A DNA stretch of 64,000 bases. Source: Ignavibacterium sp. Lineage in GTDB: Bacteria; Bacteroidota; Ignavibacteria; Ignavibacteriales; Ignavibacteriaceae. Where the stretch lies: the NCBI GenBank assembly GCA_032027145.1, contig JAVSMP010000001.1, positions 1,082,903 to 1,146,902 on the forward strand, written 5' to 3'. Position numbers and translations under genes: made by a program. This document shows, one piece after another, positions 25,020 through 34,182 of this stretch. The stretch's first letter is position 1, and each line of letters begins with the position of its first letter. The notes beneath the pieces are model-generated. The model worked only from the letters and a program-made list of their open reading frames with translations. It was not told where the DNA came from and searched no databases.

Positions 25020-26440
25020 ATAACGGTGAATTAAGAAAAGAATCGATCTTGGTAACAGCAAATAATTTACGCTGGGAGGTTGGAGATAATCTTCACGATA
25101 CATTGATGGAATCTATTTATGAAAATGCTACTTCAATTGCTAATAAAGTTGTAGAATATCCGGATAAAAAACAGGCATTTAGTTTTGATAGAACTTTAGA
25201 CAAAATCTTAACCAGTAAATATCTCGGTTTTCCGATTATGTTTTTAATTTTAGCTGTTGTTTTTTGGATTACAATAGTTGGTGCAAATTATCCTTCTGCT
25301 TTAATTTCTTCGGTCCTTGTTGACAGCTTACATCCAATACTCAAAAACTTTACAGATTCATTTATGCCTTGGTGGTTAAGCGGTGTGTTAATTGATGGAG
25401 CATATCTTGCTATGGCTTGGGTTGTTAGTGTAATGCTTCCGCCTATGGCTATATTTTTTCCGGTTTACACTTTATTAGAAGACTTTGGATATTTACCCCG
25501 TGTTGCATTTAATATGGACCCGCTTTATAAAAAAGTAGGAGCTCACGGAAGACAGGCACTAACTATGGCAATGGGATTTGGATGTAATGCCGCAGGTGTA
25601 GTTGCCACAAGAGTAATTGATTCCCCGCGTGAAAGACTGATTGCAATAATTACAAATAATTTTTCATTGTGTAATGGAAGATGGCCGACACAAATACTGA
25701 TTGCTACAATTTTTATTGGAGCTGCTGCTCCTGCTTATCTGGCTGGAATTGCTTCTGCTGCTGCTGTTGTTTTTATTGCAGTTTTAGGGATTACATTCAG
25801 TTTAATTGTTTCATGGGGATTATCAAAAACATTATTAAAAGGCGAGGCATCAGCTTTTAGCCTGGAACTTCCTCCATATCGTCCGCCAAGATTGTTGCAA
25901 ACACTTTATACTTCTCTTATCGATAGAACAATTTTTGTTTTGTGGAGAGCAGTTGTATTTGCATTGCCAGCAGGAATGGTTATCTGGCTGGTAGCTAATA
26001 TTACAGTAGATGGAATTTCTCTTGCAGATCATTTTATAAACTGGGTTAACCCGGCTGCTTTTATCTTTGGACTTAACGGAGTAATTATTCTTGCTTATAT
26101 AATTGCTATTCCTGCCAATGAAATTGTAATACCAACTGTATTAATGCTGACTGTTGCTAACCTTGGTTTAACCAATCTTGGCGGTGGTAGCGGGGTAATG
26201 TTTGAGTTAGATTCTGCTGCTGATACTGCACAAATTCTCCACGCCGGCGGTTGGACATTATTAACAGGAATCAATCTGATGCTTTTCAGCTTGCTTCATA
26301 ATCCTTGCTCAACTACTATCTATACAATTTATAAAGAAACTAAAAGTGTAAAGTGGACTGTTATATCAACCTTTCTCCCAATACTATTAGGATTAACTGT
26401 TACTTTCTTTGTTACTCAGTTATGGAGAATATTTTTATAG
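25016..26440 (+). CDS. feoB: FeoB C-terminal membrane permease piece
   Basis: 474 residues from ATG 25016, chosen because it overlaps the stop of the linker ORF; an in-frame TTG at 25004 is possible. It begins with the end of the S-domain (NLRWEVGDNLHDTLMESIYENA) and continues LDKILTSKYLGFPIMFLIL, the FeoB first membrane helix, then two Gate-type repeats including GFGCNAAGVVATRVID and NNFSLCNGRWPTQ. With the separate GTPase it should form the Fe2+ transporter. No FeoC is seen. Confidence 0.87.
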   Translation: MNNGELRKESILVTANNLRWEVGDNLHDTLMESIYENATSIANKVVEYPDKKQAFSFDRTLDKILTSKYLGFPIMFLILAVVFWITIVGANYPSALISSVLVDSLHPILKNFTDSFMPWWLSGVLIDGAYLAMAWVVSVMLPPMAIFFPVYTLLEDFGYLPRVAFNMDPLYKKVGAHGRQALTMAMGFGCNAAGVVATRVIDSPRERLIAIITNNFSLCNGRWPTQILIATIFIGAAAPAYLAGIASAAAVVFIAVLGITFSLIVSWGLSKTLLKGEASAFSLELPPYRPPRLLQTLYTSLIDRTIFVLWRAVVFALPAGMVIWLVANITVDGISLADHFINWVNPAAFIFGLNGVIILAYIIAIPANEIVIPTVLMLTVANLGLTNLGGGSGVMFELDSAADTAQILHAGGWTLLTGINLMLFSLLHNPCSTTIYTIYKETKSVKWTVISTFLPILLGLTVTFFVTQLWRIFL

Positions 26441-26469
26441 TTAATTAAAAAATTAAAGGGACTGTTTTT

Positions 26470-27240
26470 ATGCGTATTCTTTCATGGAATGTTAATGGCA
26501 TTCGTGCAATACAAAAAAAAGGGTTTGTTGATTGGTTTTTGACTGAAGATCCTTACATACTTTGTTTGCAGGAAACTAAAGCTGCACCTGAACAACTTTC
26601 TGAAGAACTGTTAAATATAAACGGATATAAATCATATTTCACTTCTTCCAAAGTTAAAAAGGGCTACAGTGGTGTTGCAATCTACACCAAACAAGAGCCG
26701 ATTAAAGTTGAGCATGGTTTTGGCATTCCAAAGTTTGATGATGAAGGAAGAATTATAATAGCGGATTACAAAGATTTTGTTTTGCTTAACATTTACTATC
26801 CAAATGGAAAGATGAATAAGGAACGATTACAATATAAAATGGATTTTTATGACGCATTTCTGAAATATGCAAATAAGCTGGTTAAGAAAGGAAAAAATCT
26901 TGTTATTTGTGGTGATGTTAATACTGCACACAAAGAAATTGATTTAGCCAGACCAAAAGAAAATTCCAATGTATCCGGATTTCTGCCTATCGAAAGAGAA
27001 TGGTTGGATAAGTTCATTTCAAATGGTTATCAGGATACTTTTAGAATGTTTAATGACGAACCGGATAATTATACTTGGTGGGATCAGTTAACACGTGCCC
27101 GCGATAGAAATGTTGGCTGGAGAATCGACTACTTTTTTGTGAGTGATAATTTTAAGAATAATGTAAAAGATGCTTTTATTATGCCGGATGTTATGGGGTC
27201 AGATCACTGTCCGGTTGGAATTGACATTAAGCTTAAATAA
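26470..27240 (+). CDS. xth: Exodeoxyribonuclease III / AP endonuclease
   Basis: 256 residues, full length for the ExoIII class. Motifs of the endonuclease/exonuclease/phosphatase fold are all present: [10 protein letters not shown] at the start, LQETKA (metal-binding Glu), [21 protein letters not shown] and GSDHCPVGI (catalytic His). It cuts at abasic sites and trims 3' ends in base excision repair in the cytoplasm. It follows the feo operon by 29 bases but is functionally unrelated. Confidence 0.92.
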   Translation: MRILSWNVNGIRAIQKKGFVDWFLTEDPYILCLQETKAAPEQLSEELLNINGYKSYFTSSKVKKGYSGVAIYTKQEPIKVEHGFGIPKFDDEGRIIIADYKDFVLLNIYYPNGKMNKERLQYKMDFYDAFLKYANKLVKKGKNLVICGDVNTAHKEIDLARPKENSNVSGFLPIEREWLDKFISNGYQDTFRMFNDEPDNYTWWDQLTRARDRNVGWRIDYFFVSDNFKNNVKDAFIMPDVMGSDHCPVGIDIKLK

Positions 27241-27519
27241 CAGTTCAGAATTTACGCCACAAATTTGTGTACTAAGCAGCAGATAATAATCTGAAAAGTG
27301 AAAGATAAGAATTACTTTTTTGAGTGTTAATCACCGACAATCTGCACAAGATTGATTAAAAATTGACATAATTCTAAAATAATTACAGTAATCTGTTCCG
27401 AAAATAACTAATTTTCTTATATTATAGTTAGAATAATACGGCACTTTAATTGTTGTAATTATTAGGTTTATTGTTTTCCTTATAAAGTGTAATTTCTTAA
27501 AATTAACAGTCAGGAGTAA

Positions 27520-29457
27520 ATGAGATCTAAATCTCAAAAACTGCAATTAAGGCTCACAATTGAATTTGCATTGTTCTTTATCGTAGTAGCAGTCTTCATC
27601 TTTGTATATTTTACCAGAAAATTTGAAGACCAGATAAACGAAAAATATGCCTATAAAGCTGATGTGTTTATCAACTTTTTTAAACAAAGCCCGAGTTCTT
27701 TTACTGATAAAGAGTTTACTGATAAAGAAGCGATTTCTAATTTACTTCAATTAAATGGGGCAGTTTATTTAGTTATTGAAAAACCCAGCGGAGAAGTATT
27801 AGATGCCATTAACTTAGATATTGCTGAAAATAACCTTTATGTACTTTCTAAATCTCAGAAGGAAGGGATTTCTCAGGACGAAAAAGTGTATCGAGTTGCA
27901 CTGCCTGTTGAGAGGGAGAAAGTTACCGGAAAAATCTATGTTGGATTTGATTCGGGCGACGATGCGCATAAGATTCTTAAAAATCGAATGTTGACTGCAT
28001 TATTCAGTTTATCAATTCTGATGGCTGGGATAGTTTTCACTTATTTCTTAAGCTCGATTTCTTTCCGACCTTTAGCAAAAATATTTAAAGCACTTGACTC
28101 GGCAAATATTTCTGCAGAACTAAAAGGCAAAAAGATCAGCAAAAAAAATGAGTTGAGAGTTCTTGAAGACCGTGTTAATATTCTGCTGGGTGAACTTGAT
28201 AGATCAAGCGGTGAAGTTGAATCATTAAACAAAAAACTACACGATGTATTCAAAGACAAAATTGCAGAGTTAAATTTTGAAATTAACCAACGAAAGAAAG
28301 CTGAAATCCTGCTTCAAAAAAGCGAAGAACAATTCAGACTTGTATTTCAGAACGCTCCTATCGGTATAGTTATTATATCTACAGAAGGGAAAATTATAAG
28401 TGTTAACAGATCTTTTTGTAATACTGTTGGGTTTGAACGTGATGAAATAATCGGGGTTCCTGTTAAATACTTATTTGAAAAAAATGACCTCGAAGGTTTT
28501 GATATAGAATCACTTGAATATAATGGAAAACCAATTGCCGATATCCACACAGAAAAAACTTTGTTAAAAAAAGAAGGAAAAGAGATTAATGTTATAGTAA
28601 AATTAGTTTCGGTTCTGGATGAAAAGAATAAAGTTAAACATTATGTGATGCAGCTTTTAGATATCACTGAAATAAAGAGAGTTCAGCAAGAACTTGTTGA
28701 AGCACTAAGGAAAGCTGAAGAATCCGATAGATTAAAATCAGCCTTTCTTGCGCAGATGTCACACGAGATCAGGACTCCGCTTAATGTTATCCTGACTTCA
28801 ATACCATTGCTTGCTGATGAAATCTCGAGCAAGGACGAAGAATTGAAAATTATTCTTGATTCTGTTAAAAGTGCAGGAAGGCGGTTACAAAGAACAATAG
28901 ATATGATATTAAATATGTCTTCTGTTCAAAGCGGAAATTACAAACCAACTTTTGAAAAATTTGATTTAATAGAAGATCTTAAAAAGTTGATTAATGAATT
29001 TAAATCCTTAAGTGACGATAAAGGACTTGAGTTGAAGTTTACTCATTCAATAGTTAATTCATTAATTGTTGCTGATAGATATACTGTAAATCAGATATTT
29101 CAAAACCTGATTAATAACGCAATTAAATATACATTAAAAGGTTATGTTGAGGTATTTGTAAGATATGAGAATAATAATAAAATAAGAGTTGAAATACGTG
29201 ATAGTGGTATTGGAATGAGTGAAGAATACCGTAAAAAATTATTTACACCTTTTTCTCAGGAAGATGTTGGATACAAAAGAGAGTTTGAAGGAAATGGATT
29301 AGGATTAGCATTAGTAAAAAAATATGTGGAGTTAAATAAAGCTGAAATTAACGTTGAAAGTGAAAAGAGTATCGGGTCTGTTTTTTCTGTTACATTTGAT
29401 CTTAGTGTTAATTTTGAAAATGACTCTCAAATCAAAAAGTATTCTCAATATCAATAA
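27520..29457 (+). CDS. PAS-domain sensor histidine kinase
   Basis: 645 residues. Topology: membrane segment about 10-30, extracytoplasmic sensor 31-155, membrane segment about 160-182, coiled linker to about 265, a PAS domain (roughly 270-385), then HisKA with SHEIRTPLN (phospho-acceptor His415) and the HATPase (N box NLINNAIKYT, G1 DSGIGMS, G2 GNGLGLALV). AGGAG at 27512-27516 precedes ATG 27520. No response regulator gene is adjacent, so it is an orphan kinase; the signal is unknown. Confidence 0.9.
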   Translation: MRSKSQKLQLRLTIEFALFFIVVAVFIFVYFTRKFEDQINEKYAYKADVFINFFKQSPSSFTDKEFTDKEAISNLLQLNGAVYLVIEKPSGEVLDAINLDIAENNLYVLSKSQKEGISQDEKVYRVALPVEREKVTGKIYVGFDSGDDAHKILKNRMLTALFSLSILMAGIVFTYFLSSISFRPLAKIFKALDSANISAELKGKKISKKNELRVLEDRVNILLGELDRSSGEVESLNKKLHDVFKDKIAELNFEINQRKKAEILLQKSEEQFRLVFQNAPIGIVIISTEGKIISVNRSFCNTVGFERDEIIGVPVKYLFEKNDLEGFDIESLEYNGKPIADIHTEKTLLKKEGKEINVIVKLVSVLDEKNKVKHYVMQLLDITEIKRVQQELVEALRKAEESDRLKSAFLAQMSHEIRTPLNVILTSIPLLADEISSKDEELKIILDSVKSAGRRLQRTIDMILNMSSVQSGNYKPTFEKFDLIEDLKKLINEFKSLSDDKGLELKFTHSIVNSLIVADRYTVNQIFQNLINNAIKYTLKGYVEVFVRYENNNKIRVEIRDSGIGMSEEYRKKLFTPFSQEDVGYKREFEGNGLGLALVKKYVELNKAEINVESEKSIGSVFSVTFDLSVNFENDSQIKKYSQYQ

Positions 29458-29615
29458 ACTGATAAAATATCTTACCGTAAAAAAATTATTCCGCTTATCT
29501 GTAATTCTTAAAATATTATATTTGTAGCACCGATTACTAAAATTCACTTTAAATTTTTAGAAGTATAATTACTAAAACTATACAAACAGAATCTTATAAT
29601 TGAGTATAAATTAAT

Positions 29616-30503
29616 ATGAGTAAATACAGGATAGTCTCTTTTTACAAATATGTAACTATTGATGATCCGGAAGCTTTAGCAAAGAAACACCTTTCCTGGT
29701 GTATTGAAAACGAACTTAAAGGAAAAGTTTATCTTGCTAAAGAAGGAATTAATGGTTCGATATTTGGTAATAATAACAAAATAGAAAAATATAAAAACCA
29801 CTTATCCCTCTATCCGATGTTTTCAGACATTTGGTTTAAAGAAACACCAACTGATGAAATAGCTTTTACTAAAATGCACGTCAGAGTAAAATCAGAGATT
29901 GTTAATTCAGGGTTAGAAAGCACTTCACTGGAGCATACTGCACCAAAAATTACACCTGAACAATTACTGAAATTTTATGAAGATAAAAAAGATTTTATAA
30001 TTGTTGATGCACGAAACTGGTACGAAAGCAAGATCGGGAAATTTAAAAATGCTATCACACCACAGATAACTCATTTTAGAGAGTGGCCCAAGGTTGTTGA
30101 GTCATTAAATCAATACAAAGACAAAACAATTATTACGTACTGCACCGGCGGTATAAGATGTGAAAAAGCATCAGCGTATATGAGAGAGCAGGGCTTTAAT
30201 AATGTTTATCAGATTGACGGCGGTATTTTAAACTATATTCAGAAATTTCCAGATACTTACTGGCAAGGCGGTATGTTTGTATTCGATGACAGGAGAGTAT
30301 TTGAACCAAATACAAAAGAAGAACTTAAATATACAGCAAACTGCCACTTTTGCGGCAAGCCGACAGCATATCATATTAATTGTCATAATCTTGATTGCGA
30401 TAAAATTATTGTATGCTGCCATGAATGTAAGATTATAAATGAATATTGCTGCAGTGATAAATGCAGGGCAAGTTCAAATAAAAGAAAAACCTTTTATGGA
30501 TAA
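29616..30503 (+). CDS. trhO: tRNA uridine(34) hydroxylase TrhO (rhodanese family)
   Basis: 295 residues. An N-terminal acylphosphatase-like domain (about 1-90, GKVYLAKEGINGSIFGN) is followed by a rhodanese domain with active-site loop CTGGIRCEKASAYM and a cysteine-rich C-terminus (NCHFCGKP, CDKIIVCCHEC, CCSDKC) that probably binds zinc. TrhO makes 5-hydroxyuridine at tRNA position 34 with O2, the first step to cmo5U/mcmo5U-type wobble bases. A U32 protein of the O2-independent TrhP type is also in this window (46187). Confidence 0.9.
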   Translation: MSKYRIVSFYKYVTIDDPEALAKKHLSWCIENELKGKVYLAKEGINGSIFGNNNKIEKYKNHLSLYPMFSDIWFKETPTDEIAFTKMHVRVKSEIVNSGLESTSLEHTAPKITPEQLLKFYEDKKDFIIVDARNWYESKIGKFKNAITPQITHFREWPKVVESLNQYKDKTIITYCTGGIRCEKASAYMREQGFNNVYQIDGGILNYIQKFPDTYWQGGMFVFDDRRVFEPNTKEELKYTANCHFCGKPTAYHINCHNLDCDKIIVCCHECKIINEYCCSDKCRASSNKRKTFYG

Positions 30504-30511
30504 GTTTATAT

Positions 30512-30554
30512 TTATGCGTCTCTGCCTTTAATAATCAGATGCAAAGACGCATAA
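30512..30554. terminator. Bidirectional terminator between convergent genes
   Basis: TTATGCGTCT and AGACGCATAA are perfect 10-bp arms, extended by TGC/GCA after one mismatch, with a 15-base loop. It lies between the converging trhO and DUF2911 genes. Confidence 0.75.
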
Positions 30555-30570
30555 TTACAATTACAAAGAA

Positions 30571-31401
30571 TTACTTTTTCCAATCAGCTAATAATTTTTT
30601 CATGTTTTCAAAATCAAAAGGCGGATTTTTCAATCTGCTGCCGAAATCAATTGCTTTTTCCATTGTAGAAATTGCCTCAGATTTCTTATTCATCTTTGCA
30701 TAATATTGTGCCAGTAAACTCATATTAGAATAGTTCTGAGTAATCAAAGTAGATGCCTGAATCCAGTTAAAACCTTCATCAAGATTTATATTTTGCTGCA
30801 AACAGTAATTTGCTGCTGATGAAAGTGTTCGCCAGTCAACGGTATTGCGGGCGTTTTGCAAAACTAAATCCTGAGTGTTGATATTGATTTTAAATGGAAC
30901 TTTAAGTTTTTCCCAAATCAAATTTACAATTGCAGAATTATCTGTTACATCAGTAATTGTAAATGCCATTCGTTCAGTGAAGGGATTTGATTCGGGTTTT
31001 ACTTTTATTCTTAATACTTCTTTATCCGGATTAAAAGCCGGACTATCATCAACCTTTGTATCTTTGCTAAAAATAATTTCCCACTCATTTTTATTTGGTA
31101 TTGTGTGGATACCGTAAGTCCCTGCCGGTAACTCAGTTCCATTAATATTTACTGCTTCAGAAAAAGTAATTGTTGTTGCTTCATTTGCACCAGTTCTCCA
31201 AACCTGTCCAAAAGGAACAAGTTCGCCCCAGATTACCCTTTCCTTAACACCTGGTGAACTGTAATCAATTGTAATTTTTGTAATACCCACAAACTGAGAA
31301 ACAGTTGCATCCGGACTTGGACGTGGTGTTTTGAAACCTTGTGCATATACTGAGAGTGTCATTACTGCCAGTATAGACAACACAAATAAGATTTTTTTCA
31401 T
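30571..31401 (-). CDS. DUF2911 exported protein with TPR-like tail
   Basis: 276 residues. It has a Sec signal peptide (MKKILFVLSILAVMTLSVYAQG), then DUF2911 (about 25-165; blocks TKITIDYSSPGVKERVIWGELVPFGQVWRTGANEATTI and GTYGIHTIPNKNEWEIIFS), then helical TPR-like repeats (ANYCLQQNINLDEGFNWI, AQYYAKMNKKSEAISTMEKAI). This layout is common and uncharacterised in Bacteroidota. It should be periplasmic or surface-located. It is transcribed alone, facing trhO, with the shared terminator at 30512. Confidence 0.88.
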   Translation of the reverse strand: MKKILFVLSILAVMTLSVYAQGFKTPRPSPDATVSQFVGITKITIDYSSPGVKERVIWGELVPFGQVWRTGANEATTITFSEAVNINGTELPAGTYGIHTIPNKNEWEIIFSKDTKVDDSPAFNPDKEVLRIKVKPESNPFTERMAFTITDVTDNSAIVNLIWEKLKVPFKININTQDLVLQNARNTVDWRTLSSAANYCLQQNINLDEGFNWIQASTLITQNYSNMSLLAQYYAKMNKKSEAISTMEKAIDFGSRLKNPPFDFENMKKLLADWKK

Positions 31402-31496
31402 AAATGTCCCTTCCTTTAATTTATATTTTGAACGATTAGTATGGATTAGTTAATTTCAATACCAAGTTAATTATCATTTTTTATTTATGCAATTCA

Positions 31497-32039
31497 ATGG
31501 ATAACGAGTTTAAAAAAGAAATTGAACAAAGTCTGAAGAAATCAAAACCTCACACCAAAGTTGATGAAATTAAAAGATGGATCCCGAGCATTATTATTCT
31601 CCCGATTGCAATTTATTGGATATTGAATAGGGGAGAATATGGCTTACTGGATAATATTGATCTTGTAATTCACGAAGCAGGACATCTTTTCTTTAAATTT
31701 TTTGGAAAATATATCTACACTCTTGGCGGAACTTTAATGCAGATAATTCTTCCTTCAATTATTTTCTTTTATTTTTTCAGAAGCGAGTACAGAACCGGGA
31801 TGCAGTTTTCATTGCTCTGGCTTGGACAAAATTTTATTAACATATCTGTTTATGCTGCTGATGCCCAGGCTCAAAGATTACCTTTGCTTGGCGGAAACAG
31901 AGTTTATCACGATTGGCATTACCTGCTTGGTGAAATCGGATTGCTTCAGTATGATGCTGAAGTGGGATATTTATTTTTCGGAATTGCAATTGCAATTTTT
32001 ATTGTTGTGATAATAATGCCTCTAATTACTCAAAATTAA
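31497..32039 (+). CDS. Membrane protein with HEAGH motif, putative M50-like peptidase
   Basis: 180 residues with about four membrane segments. VIHEAGHLFFKFFGKY carries HExxH in the first helix after a short soluble start, and HDWHYLLG later could supply another ligand. YTLGGTLMQIILP resembles the structural loop of site-2 proteases, but the classic NPDG motif is absent. Therefore a zinc intramembrane protease is plausible but unproven; it may be an uncharacterised Bacteroidota family. It lies just upstream of the TonB-like gene, 37 bases apart and in the same direction. Confidence 0.6.
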   Translation: MDNEFKKEIEQSLKKSKPHTKVDEIKRWIPSIIILPIAIYWILNRGEYGLLDNIDLVIHEAGHLFFKFFGKYIYTLGGTLMQIILPSIIFFYFFRSEYRTGMQFSLLWLGQNFINISVYAADAQAQRLPLLGGNRVYHDWHYLLGEIGLLQYDAEVGYLFFGIAIAIFIVVIIMPLITQN

Positions 32040-32076
32040 ATATTATCTTTTGCCTCAAAAAATTAACGGATATTAA

Positions 32077-32895
32077 TTGAAAAAGATTTTTCTTCTATTA
32101 TTATTAATAATTATTCAAAATAATCTGTTTGCTCAGCAGGATACTGTAAAAACGTTTTTCCCAAACGGAAAACCCGAAGCGATTGTGGTTTATAATGGCG
32201 ATCAGCGGCAGGGAGAAGCTTTATTTTACTGGGAAAACGGTAATCTTAAAGAGAGAAGAAACTATGTGAATGACAAAGTGTTTGGAACGGTTACTGTATA
32301 TTATGAAAATGGAAAAATAAAGGAACTATATAGTATTGAAGATGGAAAAAGAGATGGACCCGCAGCTTATTATGATTCACTTGGTAATGTAGTCGAAGAT
32401 GTGATCTTTGAAGATGGAGTAAGAAAAGGACAGGAGTTTTTACTTGTTGGTGAATATCGGGAAGAAGATTATCAGAAACTTTTAGCAGAATGGAAAGAAA
32501 GACAAAGCAATAAAAAGAAAGATGCCAACGAACTTAATCTTCCACCCATTGAAGATGATAAGATAAATATGGATGATGATCCTGCATATCTGCTTAGCCC
32601 GGAAATTATGCCTGAGCCGATTGGAGGAATGCATACTATTTACAAAAGACTTGTTTATCCAATCGAAGCGAAAAAGAATAAAATAGAAGGCACTGTAAAA
32701 GTGATGGCTTTTATTGAAAAGAATGGCGAAGTCTCTTCTGCTCAGGTTGTTGAGGGCATTGGTTATGGTTGTGATGAGAATGCAAGACTATCGGTTTACT
32801 ACACAAGATTTAAACCCGGGCTGCAAAAAGGCAAAAGAGTTAAAGTTCAGATGATAATACCTGTTGAGTTTAAATTAGATGGTTCAAAGGAATAA
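32077..32895 (+). CDS. TonB-C-terminal protein with MORN-type repeats
   Basis: 272 residues from TTG 32077, needed to keep the signal peptide MKKIFLLLLLIIIQNNLFAQQ. Three to four MORN/YwqK-like repeats follow (FPNGKPEAIVVYNG, WENGNLKERRNYVN, YENGKIKELYSIEDG, YDSLGNVVEDVIFEDG). The TonB C-terminal domain is at about 185-270 (YPIEAKKNKIEGTVKVMAFIEKNG, ARLSVYYTRFKPG). It has a signal peptide rather than a TonB membrane anchor plus proline-rich span, so it is probably a periplasmic TonB-domain protein rather than an energy transducer. Confidence 0.85.
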   Translation: MKKIFLLLLLIIIQNNLFAQQDTVKTFFPNGKPEAIVVYNGDQRQGEALFYWENGNLKERRNYVNDKVFGTVTVYYENGKIKELYSIEDGKRDGPAAYYDSLGNVVEDVIFEDGVRKGQEFLLVGEYREEDYQKLLAEWKERQSNKKKDANELNLPPIEDDKINMDDDPAYLLSPEIMPEPIGGMHTIYKRLVYPIEAKKNKIEGTVKVMAFIEKNGEVSSAQVVEGIGYGCDENARLSVYYTRFKPGLQKGKRVKVQMIIPVEFKLDGSKE

Positions 32896-32904
32896 GATTT
32901 TATA

Positions 32905-34041
32905 TTAAATAATCTTAAATCTTAATTCTGCTAAAACTGATTTGATCGTCTCATTCAGATTTGTGCTTTTGATTTTATAGTTATTATATTCTCTTCTTAC
33001 CGGATAGTATTTCCTTTGATTATCAAACTCATTTATAATATTTGAACTACTCATTCCTGCCATTTTTCTCATCCTTTTGTCATCATCAGCTATCGGATAA
33101 ATTTCAGATATAAGCTGATTCATGGAATCCTCAAACCGTGTAGAAAAATTTATTTCGATAACAGGATTCTGTAGTACAGGGAGCTGAAAATCGTATTGTT
33201 TATCAACATTCAGAAATTTACAAAGTGAGTCATAGATCATGATTGTTCCATTTGCCTTTCCTTCATAAGAATATCCTGCAATATGTGGCGTAGCAATATC
33301 CGCTCTATCTAATAATTCCAGGTTTACTTCCGGTTCATTTTCCCAGACATCAAGAACAGTAATTATTTTTTTATTTCTAAGGGTTTCAATTAAATCATTG
33401 TTGTTTATTACTGCTCCGCGTGAAGTATTAATAAGAATAGTGTTTTCTTTAAGTTTGTCAAGCTTATCTTTATTGATGAGATGCAAAGTACTATCAATAC
33501 CGCTAAGATTTAATGGAGTATGAAGGGTGATAATATCACATTTAAGGATTTCATTTAGCGAAACAAATTTTCTTGGATCTCCGCCTCTTTCAAGCGGCGG
33601 ATCGTTTAAGAAAACTCTCATCCCAAGAGATTCTGAAAAATGTGCGACTTTGCTGCCAACATTACCTACCCCAACTATTCCGATTGATTTATCTTTAAGG
33701 TTAAAATTAAATTTAACACTTAGATAAAAAAGTGAAGCAACAACATATTCAGCAACAGAAAAAGCATTACAGCCCTGTGCATCTGCAAAAGCAATTTTGT
33801 TTTTTTTAAGATAATTCAAATCAACATGATCTGTTCCGATTGTTGCAGTACCGGTAAATTTTATATTAGTATTTCTAAGTAAGCCTTCATCAACCTTAGT
33901 GATAGATCGAACAATAAGAATGTCAGCATTTTTTAGAAGTTGATTTGAAATAAAACGTCCGGGAACAGTTTCAACGATTCCTAAATGGCTGAAAGCTTTT
34001 TCGGCAAACAAAATATTTTCATCAATAATAATTTTCAGCAT
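32905..34041 (-). CDS. pdxB: 4-phosphoerythronate dehydrogenase
   Basis: 378 residues, the PdxB length. The D-2-hydroxyacid dehydrogenase fold shows the NAD-binding GVGNVGSKVA, and a catalytic His in IATPHIAGYSYEGK, where HIAGYS (not HxAxxT) is PdxB-like. The C-terminal dimerisation domain (after about 285) distinguishes PdxB from PGDH. It oxidises 4-phospho-erythronate in pyridoxal phosphate synthesis (DXP-dependent route). It faces the TonB-like gene, nine bases from its stop. Confidence 0.88.
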   Translation of the reverse strand: MLKIIIDENILFAEKAFSHLGIVETVPGRFISNQLLKNADILIVRSITKVDEGLLRNTNIKFTGTATIGTDHVDLNYLKKNKIAFADAQGCNAFSVAEYVVASLFYLSVKFNFNLKDKSIGIVGVGNVGSKVAHFSESLGMRVFLNDPPLERGGDPRKFVSLNEILKCDIITLHTPLNLSGIDSTLHLINKDKLDKLKENTILINTSRGAVINNNDLIETLRNKKIITVLDVWENEPEVNLELLDRADIATPHIAGYSYEGKANGTIMIYDSLCKFLNVDKQYDFQLPVLQNPVIEINFSTRFEDSMNQLISEIYPIADDDKRMRKMAGMSSSNIINEFDNQRKYYPVRREYNNYKIKSTNLNETIKSVLAELRFKII

Positions 34042-34182
34042 ATTTTTTTAGTTCTGATCTATAATAACAAAATTTTTAATTGGGATTTGCACATATTCAA
34101 ACTATTTTTGCAAACCAATTAAGTCAACAAAATTAATTTACATGTAAAAACAAATTGTTTTTCCTAAAATAAGGATTTTCTG

